Of a DNA stretch of 64,000 nucleotides, positions 21,308 through 33,003 are shown piece after piece. Below the pieces are notes generated by a model, which was given only the letters and a program-made list of their open reading frames with translations, was not told where the DNA came from and did not search any database. The DNA comes from Geosiphon pyriformis (taxonomy: Eukaryota > Glomeromycota > Glomeromycetes > Archaeosporales > Geosiphonaceae), in contig JAAOMT010000571.1 in assembly GCA_016748015.1 (NCBI GenBank), positions 685,095 to 749,094 on the forward strand, in the 5' to 3' direction. The first letter of the stretch is position 1, and every line of letters begins with the position of its first letter. The translations under genes and the position numbers were made by a program.

Positions 21308-24143
21308 ATGATCGACCACCTCTTAGGAAGGCCATCCTCGACGTGGAAACGGGCTCAAGTCATTATTGTTGCTTTATCATGGTATTACTTCCCTTCGCTT
21401 TTCTCGTAAAACACTCTTAAAAGTTACTTACTGTTTTTCAACGACAAAGGTTCTTTTATCTATATAAGAGTGATCGACGTGGACCTAGATTTTTTCATAA
21501 CTGGAATAAGAAACTTTGTATGTCTAGAATTTAATTTGTAAACTTCGGATGGTTAGTTCTTTGATTAATTATGTTAAAGTATCTCTTTCTTGAATTAGCT
21601 CGTTACTCTCCATTTCAATTAATTGCGGGCACATTAGCTTTATTGTATATTTTAAAAAATGCCGATCGACTGGTCGGTCTGGGATGTAAGTAACTAAATT
21701 TTGTCATTATATGTAGCATTTTATTCTGTTTATTAACTAACATACTTTTTTTAATAACAGCTCCAGAACCGTTAGCACGTCTTGTATGTATATTAAAATT
21801 AATTATACTCTCTGAATATTGATGTTTTGTGTCAAACACTTATCTCATTATAAATCTGAACCCCACCTATTAGTACAGTCGCAACTATTATCGGGCTACT
21901 TGGATTTTGACGGCTCTAGATGCCGGATTCTGGACATCAATGTCAATCCGCCCCACATTTTTGAGGGATATAATGGCTATAGTTTTTTCGGTGTATTACA
22001 TGATTTTCGCTGATCAGGCCGATGAGAAGGTAATAATTGAGAATTTAAACTCCTTGATGAAAAGTCGAAATTCTTAAAAAATTTTGAACCAGACAAGACG
22101 TATACGTGCGACGATTACTGTGGAGCATCTGCGTATGTCTTGGGAAAAAATGCTGAATCCATACCTGCATGCTGCCATTCGGCTTTTTCATCCACATTTA
22201 CGTATACACCAAAAGAAAATCCGAATCCAACGGCCAAAATCTAACCCCTATAACAAAAAGCCGATTACTGCTTATATATATTTTAAGGGTGATGAAGAGA
22301 CATTGTACAATTTTGATAGGCTGATCCTTAATTTTCCAGGGGGAGGTTTCATTGGTATGTCTCCTCCTTGTCATGAAGATTATTTATCTTATATAGCCAA
22401 ATGCACTGGTGTACCTCTCGTAAGTATCGATTATGGTAAGGCACCCGAATACCCATACCCATACGCCCTCGAAGAATGCTTTGACGCTTATCGCAGTATC
22501 ATGGAAAGTAATGGTGAAGTGATTGGAATGGCTGGATGGACAAACAAAGATGGAATCCAAAGGCCGCGAATACGAACCACCTTGTTCGGTGACTCTGCGT
22601 AAGCTTAAATTTTGTATTGATACCTTGTTCTTTAAAATTTCAACCTAATCCGATTAATATATCAGTTAATTTTCTGAGTGGGGGGAATTTAGTGGCCTCG
22701 GTTATGCTTAAAATTCTTCGATATCCATCACCCATTCCACATCCCTCAGGGATAGTGCTTATATATCCCTGTTTAAATTTTGATATCAACTGTTGGATGC
22801 CTGCTTCTCAACTGTCTGTTATTCGCGCTGAATCAACTGAATCAATTCCTGGTGTACTCGAGTCTAAGGATCACTTGCACCACAAAAGTCCTTTGGCTGT
22901 TGTTCCTGATGTTAAACCAAGAAGACGTTGGCGAAAAAGTTTTTCTGGGTCAATTGAAGATGATAGAACAATAGAAGAACGAGTTCAAATAATTGAAGGA
23001 CATGAAGTAAAGCCTGGAGAGAAAAAGAAGCGAAGTCATATTATTGGTACTCGCTTGGCTATGACTAGTCGTATGAGTTTTTTTAACGATAGAATTCTCA
23101 CTCCAGATTTGGTTGGTTTATATTATATTATATTCTGATTTTGGCATAATATTATTTTTGAAAGATCAACATATTTTATTTTTATATATAAGATGCGTGC
23201 GATGGCTATTCTCTATCTCGGACCCAACAATTACCCCGATTTCTTATCAGATTATTTCTTATCTCCTATTGTCGCCCCTGATGAATTGCTCGCACAATTC
23301 CCAAAAACATACCTGATGTGTGGGGAAAAAGATCCCTTTGTTGATGATACTGTTGTTTTTGCAGGACGTATACGTGAAGCCAAACGAAAAAAGAGACAAC
23401 TAGGTGTTAGTGGAAAATTTGGGGAAAATTTCAGAATGAGCGACCTAACTGTGGGGAATTCTCAAGAAGATGACGATGTTGTAGAGGTTAAAGTTCTGCA
23501 AGGTGTCAGTCATGCTTTTTTGCAAATGTTGACTTTGTTACCAGAAACTAAAGGAGCACTACGAGCTTTATCTCGATGGATGATTGGTAGCTTTCAGAAG
23601 AAAACTTTGGATAAGAATAGAGTGCTCAATTGTGATGGTGGTAAAGGTGCAATCAAACTGGAAAAAGATGTACAGCAGGATAAGGACGAACTTCTATACT
23701 TTACTTCACGTCACCCTTCCATAGATAAAACAGAATCTTTCCAGCAAGCGAATCAACCAAATCAACTGGGCAATGGGGGTCATCTAATAGATATTCCAGG
23801 CTCATTTGATAATCATAATAATAGAACCTCTAGTTCGAATTTTACTGAAATTTCAGATCTTCACAACGCAGTTACATCCCCAGATGTTACATCACATGAG
23901 GAGAATGGGGATGCGCTACATACCTTACCATCCGAAGGGACAATCACACCACACAACGAGCGTGAGCGTATGCTCTGGGAACAAAAACATATTCTCTCTG
24001 AAACTGAAATCATGAAGAGACGTCGTGAGAACTTAATCAGAGGCTTACGTGAAGGCTGCGAAGAACAATTTCCTTCATCCCAGTCATCTTCTGACTCAAT
24101 GGTCCCTCAATTATCGAAGCTTGACGAAAGTAATGGGAAATGA
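21308..24143 (+). CDS. Alpha/beta hydrolase of the hormone-sensitive lipase type, N-terminal membrane segments
   Basis: Likely ER- or lipid-droplet-associated esterase/lipase. Exons by eye: 21308-21381, 21450-21517, 21599-21685, 21761-21783 (23-base microexon), 21874-22029, 22093-22598, 22679-23111, 23193-24143; 2298 bases, 765 residues. Three hydrophobic stretches lie in the first 150 residues (AQVIIVALSWFFYLY, FQLIAGTLALLYIL, DIMAIVFSVYYMIF). The catalytic domain has an oxyanion motif LNFPGGGFIG (Pro where most HSLs have His), the nucleophile GDSA-GGN split by an intron, the Asp in GEKDPFVDD and the His in GVSHAFLQM. A long low-complexity tail follows. The start is uncertain: the frame stays open upstream to a possible acceptor at 21172, but no joined ATG was found. 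The substrate (acylglycerol, steryl ester) is not readable from sequence. Confidence 0.85.
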
Positions 24144-24997
24144 GAAAATATTCCTTAAAATCGTCTTGATATTAATAACCAATACCAATATCTGTCTTCA
24201 ACTGACAATAAAAGCTGATTTGGTACCCGAAACAAAATACACAATAGTCGGCACATCGGATTTTTCAGTTTCAATGTGAAATTTCAGGTTTTTGAATTAA
24301 ATTTGTAAAAATCAATAATCTAAAAAATAAATAACTTATTATTATTATTGCAATAAATAAATCAGATTTAGCGCATGAGCCACGTAAAACATGTATATGT
24401 TGTAAATAGATTCAGTTATTATAAATTAAATTAAGTTGATTTGATTCAAAATTATATTAAAGCCTAAATTTATTTAAAATTTATTAAAATGGTTTTTAAA
24501 GCCAAAATATCAAATAAATTTATTAATTTGTATTTATAAATAACTAATTTTTTTGTTAAATAATTTTTGTTCATTTATTTGCTTTAAAATCAGTCTGTTT
24601 TTAAGTTAATTATGTAAATAATTTTACTAAGAATAATTTTCAAATTTAACAATATTTTAAGTTTCTAATAATTAACAGCAATATTAAAAAATGTTTTTTT
24701 TTATCAAATTGATTACGAATGAAAAAATATAACGCAAAATAAAATAAAACTTACGGTTGAATTATAACAGGTTTACGATCAAATCTTTTTAAAATAAGAA
24801 AATATACAACATGCTTGTAAAAGAACTGAGTATTAGATTGGTAAATTACATTATGGCATTTTAAATAATAATAATAAATTCTGAGCTTTAATAAAATGAT
24901 TCTACAATGTTAGATTGTCCAGTATATCATCTATTCATCAAAATAAAAAAATCTAGCAATTTCAATTTTTTCCACGATATGATGCTCTATACTTATA
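24144..24997. other. Intergenic, between convergent hydrolase and MZT1 genes
   Basis: About 850 AT-rich bases holding only 3' ends and presumably poly(A) signals of the two converging genes. I see no further gene, repeat or RNA in it. Confidence 0.6.
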
Positions 24998-25548
24998 TCA
25001 GGTTTTGGAGCCTGAAGCAGCTGAATGCGAAGTTGCCGCACCACCACTCCCTCCAGAATTCGAAGTAGCTGTTGTTATGGAAGTAGTAGCAGCTCCTTGT
25101 CCAGCAGCCTATTAACAAAAACCAACTATGTTAATTCCAAAAGAATAATTCAAAATCCATCATGAAGAAAATAAAAACCTTCAGTGCAGCACTTTCTCTT
25201 CGCAATTCTTTAATAACTGCCTGTAAAACAATAAGTTATTTACGAATTTTTCATATGCTAAACTTTCAAAAGTGAGTTCAAGAATCAAAAAGAATATAGA
25301 TAATTTGAACTTAACCGCAAGTGCTTCGGGATTTACCCCACTTTCACAAAGTGAAACACAAAGTGAAAGGGTTTCCCGATCGAGATTGGTGTTGAGAATT
25401 GTTGCGATTTCGTGAAGAACTTTTTTGAATGATATATTTAAAACGATAATTCAGAATTGTCTGTATTTTGAAAATCTTTAATTGAAGAAACCAACTTATT
25501 AATACCGTCCATTGCCTCGCGGGCTTCTTGGATTTTGGGATCCTCCAT
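24998..25548 (-). CDS. MZT1: Mitotic-spindle organizing protein 1 (MOZART1)
   Basis: Small helical protein that binds gamma-tubulin complex proteins and recruits the gamma-tubulin ring complex to spindle poles and other microtubule-organising centres. Four exons by eye: 25548-25506, 25419-25316, 25220-25179, 25108-24998; 300 bases, 99 residues. The MOZART1 core runs from about residue 12 to 60: [19 protein letters not shown], then [19 protein letters not shown] and [15 protein letters not shown]. The tail of about 35 residues is Ser/Thr/Gly/Ala-rich and disordered, as in other fungal members. The first exon starts at the only ATG. Divergent from MPC2 across about 166 bases. Confidence 0.93.
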
Positions 25549-25714
25549 GATTCATAGGCATTGAATTTAGTAAAAGGCTGCTTAATTTATGTTTTTTGTT
25601 AGTTACACGAGAATCTCTCATAAGCCACAACAAAATTATCAGCCTCTACCAATAGTTTAAAATCCTCTTTCGTATGATAATCCCAAAAATTTTACCTTCT
25701 TTCTCATACAAAAA

Positions 25715-26389
25715 ATGTCAAGTTCCGTCAGCGCCATATCTTCCAGCCGTTTTCAAAGCTTTTTGAATCATCCGGCCGGTAAAAATTTTTTATTACCAAC
25801 TCTAGAAATTGAAAAATTTTCTCTACAAACATCTAATTGACAAAATTCACGACTTAGGCCCTAAAACTATACACTTTTGGGCGCCAATAATGAAATGGGT
25901 ACGAATGGTGTAAAGAATTTCTTAATTTTTCAAATCTTACTTGAAACATTTCATTTATTGCATATAATTTGATTTTTCTAGGGTTTGGTGATTGCTGGTC
26001 TTGGTGATCTTAAACGTCCTGCTGAACATTTGTCAGTCTCACAAAACTGTGGTATGATTCGAATTCTCATGTCGGTTTTTTTCATGAAATTGCTCTCTTA
26101 TAATTTTTTCCTTAAGCATTGACTGCAACTGGCTTAATTTGGTCGAGATGGTCGACTCAAATCATACCAAAAAATTATCCATTGCTATCAGTAAACGCAT
26201 TTTTAGCTGGAACTGGAATTATGCAATTATATAGAATATGGGAGTAAGTAAGACAAATTATCATTGGTCCCATCTTTTTTTAACGGCAAATTCCTTTAAC
26301 ATTTCGATTTTCTTAGCTATCGTCGTAACCTGCCAAAATCTGAGGCCCAATCTAGCGATAAATCTACATCTACTGTCGTCTCTACTTAG
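25715..26389 (+). CDS. MPC2: Mitochondrial pyruvate carrier subunit (MPC2 type)
   Basis: Subunit of the heteromeric carrier that brings pyruvate across the inner mitochondrial membrane. Five exons by eye: 25715-25778, 25858-25898, 25982-26051, 26117-26243, 26317-26389; 375 bases, 124 residues. Family signature in order: FLNHPAGPKTIHFWAPIMKW, GLVIAGLGDLKRPAEHLS, QNCALTATGLIWSRWS, PKNYPLLSVNAFLAGT. The KRPAE and W-x-R-W-S segments favour MPC2 over MPC1. The hydrophobic segments fit three short helices. The Ser-rich N-terminus may help targeting. The partner MPC1 is not in this window. Only about 51 bases separate its stop from the stop of the converging F-box gene. Confidence 0.93.
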
Positions 26390-26440
26390 AGTCCAACGAC
26401 ATTTTCAAAAAATAGTCTAAACAAATAACGCTTTTAAATA

Positions 26441-27646
26441 TCAAGAAAATCTCGCGAAATTCCATCTAAATAGTTTTGACTCGGCATTCTTTGAATTTGT
26501 AGGGGTAGACAACTGTGTCTCACCACTCTGGGTAAGAACAACCTTTTCTACTATTTGATCAAAGGTCATTGAAGAGCTCTCAGGATTAGCGAGAAATCTT
26601 CTCACGATCCCAAATTTCCACATATGGTGTGGTGTAACACCTTTGGCTTCCAAAGCACGAGCAAGCAATTCTCTAGTATTAAAATCTCCCTCCGTAAGCT
26701 TTAAATGTTTGAGCAAAGTGATAGTTTTTTCGTCTTCAATTCCGGCACTAGATGTTACCCAATCTAAAACAATTGACGCGTAGCGATTATAGTCAATATC
26801 TTGATCCGAAGTTAATTGATCAAGCAGTGCATACCGAGATTCATAAATTTGATGAGAAGGCATAGGTGAATGGGTTGAAAGACCAGAGAAAATCCAAGAA
26901 GATCGAACTTTTACGAAATCAATATCAAAGGAGACCGCACAATCATCCAAATCCACCGATAATGATTCATTTTGATCTTTGGGGTCCGGCAAAATATATT
27001 TAAATCTACACTTGCATATCATATCCTTATCACCCATGAATGCCACTTTTTTTTCTGTTATATATCTCAAGTTGGGTGAATCATTTGTTTGTCCTGCAGA
27101 AATAGACACCTGGTATTCTTTGAGTACAGCTTCCACATAATCAACATGAAACTTGATGTTAGCATAAAGTGTAAGGGCTTCTGCTGTAACTGAATTGGCT
27201 TCTAATGGACTTTGAGTTGTTAATCCTGACATGATTGGATTTTCCTGCATTCCATTCACATTATTATTATGCATTGTTTTTCCTACTCCATTCCAGTCGC
27301 CAAATAATATTTTTACTTGACGAAGATTCCAGCGCTTACAGGTAATTGGTCTTTCTCGGTCAACTGGCTTGAAGGTGAAAATCCCAGTTTTAGGTTCATA
27401 ACCAACGCAACTTAGAGCCATAGAGAGTGCCGGGGTTGGCTTGGGTCCAACACGCACCAAGATTTGGGATTCATGTGTCGTCATGTGCTCCATGAGCGCA
27501 TGTTCAAACAAATAAAACCACTCGTGATTAACTCTTCGCAGTACATAAATCTCTTTAATTGAGAGGTTGGCAAGAATGTGTTGAATTATGTCACTCGGCA
27601 AGTTGGGAACCAACATCTTTGAGAATGATATTAAGATTTTTATCAA
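26441..27646 (-). CDS. F-box protein
   Basis: Intronless reading frame of 401 codons. An F-box lies at about residues 12-50 (LVPNLPSDIIQHILANLSI, then KEIYVLRRVNHEWFYLFEHAL), the segment that binds Skp1 in SCF ubiquitin ligases. The rest has no repeats I recognise (no WD40, LRR or Kelch), so the substrate-binding part is unknown. A start at the Met of codon 11 (27616), immediately before the F-box, is as likely as the first ATG. It is divergent from ZUO1 across about 170-200 bases and converges on MPC2. Lack of introns contrasts with all neighbours. Transcript support is not available. Confidence 0.8.
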   Translation of the reverse strand: MIKILISFSKMLVPNLPSDIIQHILANLSIKEIYVLRRVNHEWFYLFEHALMEHMTTHESQILVRVGPKPTPALSMALSCVGYEPKTGIFTFKPVDRERPITCKRWNLRQVKILFGDWNGVGKTMHNNNVNGMQENPIMSGLTTQSPLEANSVTAEALTLYANIKFHVDYVEAVLKEYQVSISAGQTNDSPNLRYITEKKVAFMGDKDMICKCRFKYILPDPKDQNESLSVDLDDCAVSFDIDFVKVRSSWIFSGLSTHSPMPSHQIYESRYALLDQLTSDQDIDYNRYASIVLDWVTSSAGIEDEKTITLLKHLKLTEGDFNTRELLARALEAKGVTPHHMWKFGIVRRFLANPESSSMTFDQIVEKVVLTQSGETQLSTPTNSKNAESKLFRWNFARFS

Positions 27647-27816
27647 GTAGAAATAGAAAAGTCATAAATATATGGCTGAGTATAATCTAACCTATCAGGT
27701 TATTATAGGAATGATTTTCAAATTACTTAGCTCTAGTGTAAATCTTGAAAATTTCGATGAGACAAATCAATTATACATTCGCAATATTCTCTTTGATTTA
27801 AACAGAGCGATTTCAA

Positions 27817-30800
27817 ATGTCAAAATTTCCTATAATCCTTGGAACACCTCCTGCGTCCTGGCCTAGTGAGTTAAGCTGCAGAGTTCATTCAGGAATATCA
27901 GGTAAGCGTTTGATTTTGTGATCTACTCCTAGAGAAAATAATTTCTGACTGGAATCTCAAAAAATTTACCCATTCCCTTCTTGTAGAATGTATTATCAGA
28001 ACAATTGAACCCGTTGGCCATTATTTTCTTGCCCATGCGCGTCGAAAATTACATAATCACTCTTTTTCGGAAGATCAGCGAATCCAGGATGCAACGCAAA
28101 CTGCGGCAATCGAGGAAGATATTCATGAGGATTCTGAAGAAGAAACTCTAGAATTATTAAATAGAGATCCTAAAGAATGGAAGGTACATTCCGCATAATC
28201 AACTTTTATGCTTAATGTCAATTATAATTAGTTATTTGAATTCCCTAGTCTTTTTCTGAATAAATAATGTTAGGATCAGGATCATTATGCTGTTTTAGGG
28301 CTCTCCAATTTTCGGTGGAAAGCGACTGATGAGCAGATCAAGCTTGCTTGTAAGTATAAGACTTTATAGGGTTGATAAAGGTAGCTTTTTTGTTTCCCTA
28401 CTAATCTCATTTCTCTGATAGACAGAAAGAAAGTTCTCAAACATCACCCTGACAAAAAAGCATCAAGTGGAAACACAAACGATGACGCTTTTTTTAAATG
28501 CATCCAGAAAGGTATTCTTTTTTTAGATATAAGCTTTACCTGATAGTTTTTTTAAAGATTTCAATCGAGAATTAAATTGCTAGCCCATGAAATTTTATCG
28601 GATCCGACTAAGCGTCGTCAGTATGATTCTGTCGATATTGAAATTGATGACTCACCACCTAGTTTGAAGCTTAAAGGGGATTTCTTTGAGATATATCGCC
28701 CCGTTTTTGAACGAGAAGCAAGGTAATTTCAATTAATCATCACACCGCTTTAAACTTCCCATTTCGCATGACTCATCAACCAATAATATTTTCTCTAGGT
28801 TTTCTAATAAAACACCTGTCCCGCCTTTAGGTGATATTAATACAACTAAAGAAGATTTGGAAGCTTTCTATGATTTTTGGTTAAGAAAATTCTATTAATT
28901 TATGTGCTGTCTGAATATGACAAATACTAAGGTGATCAAATTATTAGGTACAATTTCGATTCTTGGCGGTCATTCGAATATTTGGACAAGGAAGACGCGG
29001 ACAGTACTGACAAGTGCGTTAATATAAAATATCAAAAATTGATAAAATATCCATTCCGATATCTAATTATTAAATTTTTTAAAGTCGCGATGACAAGCGC
29101 TACCTCGAGCGCAAAAATAAGACTGAAAGAACTAAACGCAAAAAAGATGATATTGCACGGCTTAGAAAGATTGTCGGTACGTTACACTCGACTTAGTCGC
29201 TTCTTGTAAAATAAAAATTTATAGATATTAACTGGGAAGATCCATTCCCTGGTAGATAACGCTTTACTTTTAGATCCTCGTATTCAAAAGTATAAACAGG
29301 AGGAAAAGGCAGCCAAGGAAGCGAAGAAAAAAGAGAAAGAGGAGGCAGCTAAGCGAGTTGAGGAAGAGGCAAAGAAGGTAATTTTGGATCCTAATCGTTT
29401 GTTATGATTGGTTTAAAACTGGCATTATGATGCCAATAATGTTTCAATCAAGCTTGATTGAGCTTTGCAATGTTCAAGAGAAATAGGGATTCAAAATTCT
29501 TTTAGTGCGAAAGTATATCAACTAGCCAATTTTTCGGTCTGGTCGTTCAATCGAATTGTGAAAAAAGAAATCGTTCAAATACAAAGAGCAAGACAAGCAG
29601 TGGACTTTTCATATTATTTTTCTCGATAGAGTTGATGTTTCTGTTGAGAAAAGGGCTAAATTCATTTTTGATTGGAAACATGATCACTTATAAGGCAAAG
29701 ACAGCTCTAATTAAAGCTCTATTTTATCCCAATCAAGGCCGTTGAAGAACAGAAAAAGAAACAAGAAGAGGCTGAAGCTGAGGCTAAGCAAAAGGTGAAT
29801 AGTCTTAATATTCTTTGAATGCAACAATAGTATTTCAATTTATCCTTAAATGAGACTTTTCACATTAGCAATTAGAAGAAAAAAAAGGAAAAGCGGCCAA
29901 GAAAAAAGCCATACGCAACGAACGAAAAAATATAAAAAATATTGTAAAGGTAATTAATTCCATTTTTCGAATCAGCTGAGATAACATAATTTTTAATTGC
30001 TCAATTTATTAGGAGCAAAATTATTTCTATCCCGAAGGTGAAATTGCCCCAGTAGATGTTATTGAAGTTCAACTTTCCGAGTTAGATATCCTATTAGAGA
30101 GTCAAAGTGTAGAAGAATTGCAACAACTCAAAGAGAACTTGGTAAGTGCAACTAGTAAAAATGAAGCCAAAAGAGTAATGCGAAATGAGGTCGCAAGGCT
30201 GTTGAAAGCGGGAATATTGAGTGCAGGAGTGATAATATATTTTAATCCAGGTGAATTTTAGTATTTTTTTTGATTTGATATGAATCATTTATTTTCTTTC
30301 CTCTAACCTTCAATTAATTTAGTACCAGGAGAGGAGGACTCTCCTGTCGCTGAAAATCTCAATGGAAAAGAAAATGAGATAATTGCGGAAAAAAATAATG
30401 TTAAAAAGGGAGAGAAAGAAAAAAAATTCAGAGATAAAGCTGAGTGGTCCGTGGAAGAAATTTCTATGTTAATTAAGGCTGCAAACAAATTTCCGGGAGG
30501 AACAGTGAATAGGTGAAAATGGATGGCTTTATAGTAACTAGCAGTAACAGGTTAAGGTTCGAAAGCACCCTTAATTAACTAAAAATAAATGCGCAGATGG
30601 GAGACTATAAGTGATTATGTGGCATTACACACTGGATTACCCTCGCGGACTAATGAAGAGCTGATTCACAAGTCTAATGAGGTTAAAAAAGGTGACTTAA
30701 TCGTACAAATAAGGATATTCATGTTCTTTCTTAAGGTCTTATGCCTTTTATTTTGAAATGAAAATAGGAGGGGTAACAGCACTCGATGAAGAAGCGGTAC

Positions 30801-31611
30801 GAAAATTACAGCATCAAAAGAAACATGCTGATACACGAATTAGTGAGGACCCTTCAATGCGTGAAGCTACTATTAATTATGACGACCCTGTCCATCTGAA
30901 TGATGAAAGAATCAAAGATGAAAAAACGTCGAAAAATAAATTATCCAAAAAGAAAAATAAATCTGGATCAACATTCACCTCAAAAAATCCATCGGACTCA
31001 TCATCCAAATCAGCAGAAGCTCCAATTTCTTCGGGGATTGCCCCCGATTCCATTGAAAACGGTGAATTTGAAGCCAATGAGAAATTTACGATTGTTTCAC
31101 CGATGTCATCAAAATTGCCCGATGTGGTGTCACTGCAAGAAGGTCCGAAACCATCAACTGTCGACATAAATTCCACTGAGAAACCTATAAATTCACAATC
31201 ATCAACACTGGTGACTCAAATTTCAAACACCTTATCGGCTTCGTCGGTACAATCTTGGACTGCAGCTCAACAGAGTCAATTGGAACGAGCTTTGCAAGCT
31301 TATCCTTCCACATGGAAGGGATCTGGGGAGCGGTGGGACAATATTGCTGCTGCTGTCGAGGGCAAGACGAAAAAAGAATGTAGATTAAGGGTTAAAGTAA
31401 GTTTTGCAACAAAGAAATTGTGATGGTCCTTGAATCACTCGCTCGAGCATTCAGGTTTGCTACAGGCGACCCGCGACTGTGTATGCTCGAACGAATGCTC
31501 TGATGCAAATTAAGATAATTTTGTATTTGGGTAGCTAATAACTCAATATATGTCATTTAGTACCTTACTGAGCAAGTCAAGGCCAAGAAAGCCATTACTG
31601 GAGGAAAATAG
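27817..31611 (+). CDS. ZUO1: Zuotin / DNAJC2: ribosome-associated J-protein with two SANT domains
   Basis: Co-chaperone that, with an Hsp70 partner (Ssz1/HSPA14), forms the ribosome-associated complex stimulating Hsp70 on nascent chains. Sixteen exons by eye: 27817-27901, 27987-28183, 28274-28349, 28422-28511, 28584-28722, 28799-28879, 28948-29013, 29085-29176, 29256-29377, 29738-29794, 29869-29949, 30013-30250, 30323-30512, 30597-30691, 30768-31396, 31561-31611; 2289 bases, 762 residues. Order: ribosome-targeting N-terminus, J domain (DHYAVLGLSNFRWKATDEQI, KHHPDKK with the HPD triad), zuotin homology region ([20 protein letters not shown]), long charged helix (EEKAAKEAKKKEKEEAAK), then SANT 1 (AEWSVEEISMLIKAANKFPG) and SANT 2 (SWTAAQQSQLERALQAYPST) at the very end. 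Yeast zuotin lacks the SANT pair; the animal protein has it. One intron (29378-29737) is 360 bases, much longer than the rest. Confidence 0.95.
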
Positions 31612-33003
31612 ACGGTAAGATCAAATCTTGAAATTTTGATCATTTCAGACAAAGTATACTTTTTTGTTATATACTGTAACATATTGAATAGTAGAGCATG
31701 GTTCTTTACTGGTCGTATTTTGCCATCAAAATTTCAAAAAAAAAAAATCTGAGGTATTTTTGCCGAAATTTTTGGCTATTACCATTACTTAAAGAAAATT
31801 TGCCTAGTCATTTTTCTGTTGACAACGCTCACTTTCTGAGGCTTTGTTGCCCACCTAATGTATTCCTAAGTTTAAAAAACTCCCACTCCTATCTTCCCTA
31901 TGATAGGATATCCGAGAACTTCCGATCCCTATATTATATTCATATTTTCAAATTTTCAAATTTTCGTCACTATTGAAAATAAAACAATTTTAAAAATTTG
32001 AACAATTGTGGATTTGTGGATTTGTGCGACAAGGCTCTTGTTTCGCCAGAATTCATCATAGGGGGAAAGAGCCTTCGCGCAGTTGGACAAGGTTTTAATA
32101 ATTTATGCACGATTTTCATTTATAATGTATCACGAAAACGTCGTGTGACCATCGTGTGACATTCTCAGTGACGTTTGTGCGGTTCCGATTTTTTAAAATT
32201 AGGCTGGGCAATGTTTATATTTGTTTATAAAACATCTGGACAAATCTTATTGGTCTACTGACGTAAAATTTCCATCACACAGGGTATTTATCCATAATTA
32301 GTAATAATCTTCGGATTGTTATCTTCGTTGGGGTGATTACATAATTATTGGGGCAACCGCATAAGGGTGAGGGCGTCCTGCTGTGACACCTTTGTACAAG
32401 GTTCAGAATTTTTTTGGCTGTTATTTAGGTAGTACAGCACGATATTTTTTTTATTGTTGCAGGGGTGCGTACGTGAAGAAAACCATCCTTATCATTGAGC
32501 TTGGTATTGTAAACGTATAGCAAAATTTTCAACCAACGACTGAGCGGTTTATTATAAAATGGCAGGAACCGCTTTTTCCTGCACTGGTTTTGATTCTTCA
32601 ACTCCCAAACCAAAGATCCAAATATTGTTTTTCGCGGAAAAAAAATCCGAGGTTAACGATACAAACTCACAATTATCATTACAATGTGAGTCGAAAAAAA
32701 TAATGTCGAATTACCTTGTTTGTTAATGATAAACCTTTATTCGATCACTCCCTTTTAATAAAAGAAAGGGAAAGGATGATGTAAAAAAACTTGGTCATTA
32801 TGGAAGAGCTCAAAACTTTGAGCCGAAGATGTAACAAACAATTTATATAGGTGGTAGTTGTACAAAAAGATACATTTGATGTTAGTTTAACATCTAGTCT
32901 ACCTTTTTGGTCATATGACGTAAATTATCAGCTCATGATCACCTTCCAAAAATGGTTAAACTAAGAATTCTATCAAACTTTATTTTTCAGATCCAGCGGA
33001 CGA
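31612..33003. other. Intergenic region and 5' leader of the SP-RING gene
   Basis: About 1.4 kb without a recognised gene. It holds an inverted repeat at 32031-32075 (AAGGCTCTT ... AAGAGCCTT) and, at the right edge, a branch/acceptor-like TTATTTTTCAG ending near 32990, which suggests a 5' UTR intron for the downstream gene. Confidence 0.5.
32031..32075. other. Inverted repeat able to form a hairpin
   Basis: AAGGCTCTT at 32031-32039 and AAGAGCCTT at 32067-32075 give a 9-bp perfect stem with a 27-base loop; GCG and CGC just outside extend it with a two-base bulge. It lies in unannotated sequence between ZUO1 and the SP-RING gene. Function unknown. Confidence 0.45.

Noticed and set aside
27672-27866. 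64-codon plus-strand frame between F-box and ZUO1
   Set aside because: It overlaps the ZUO1 first exon in another frame and has no conserved features.
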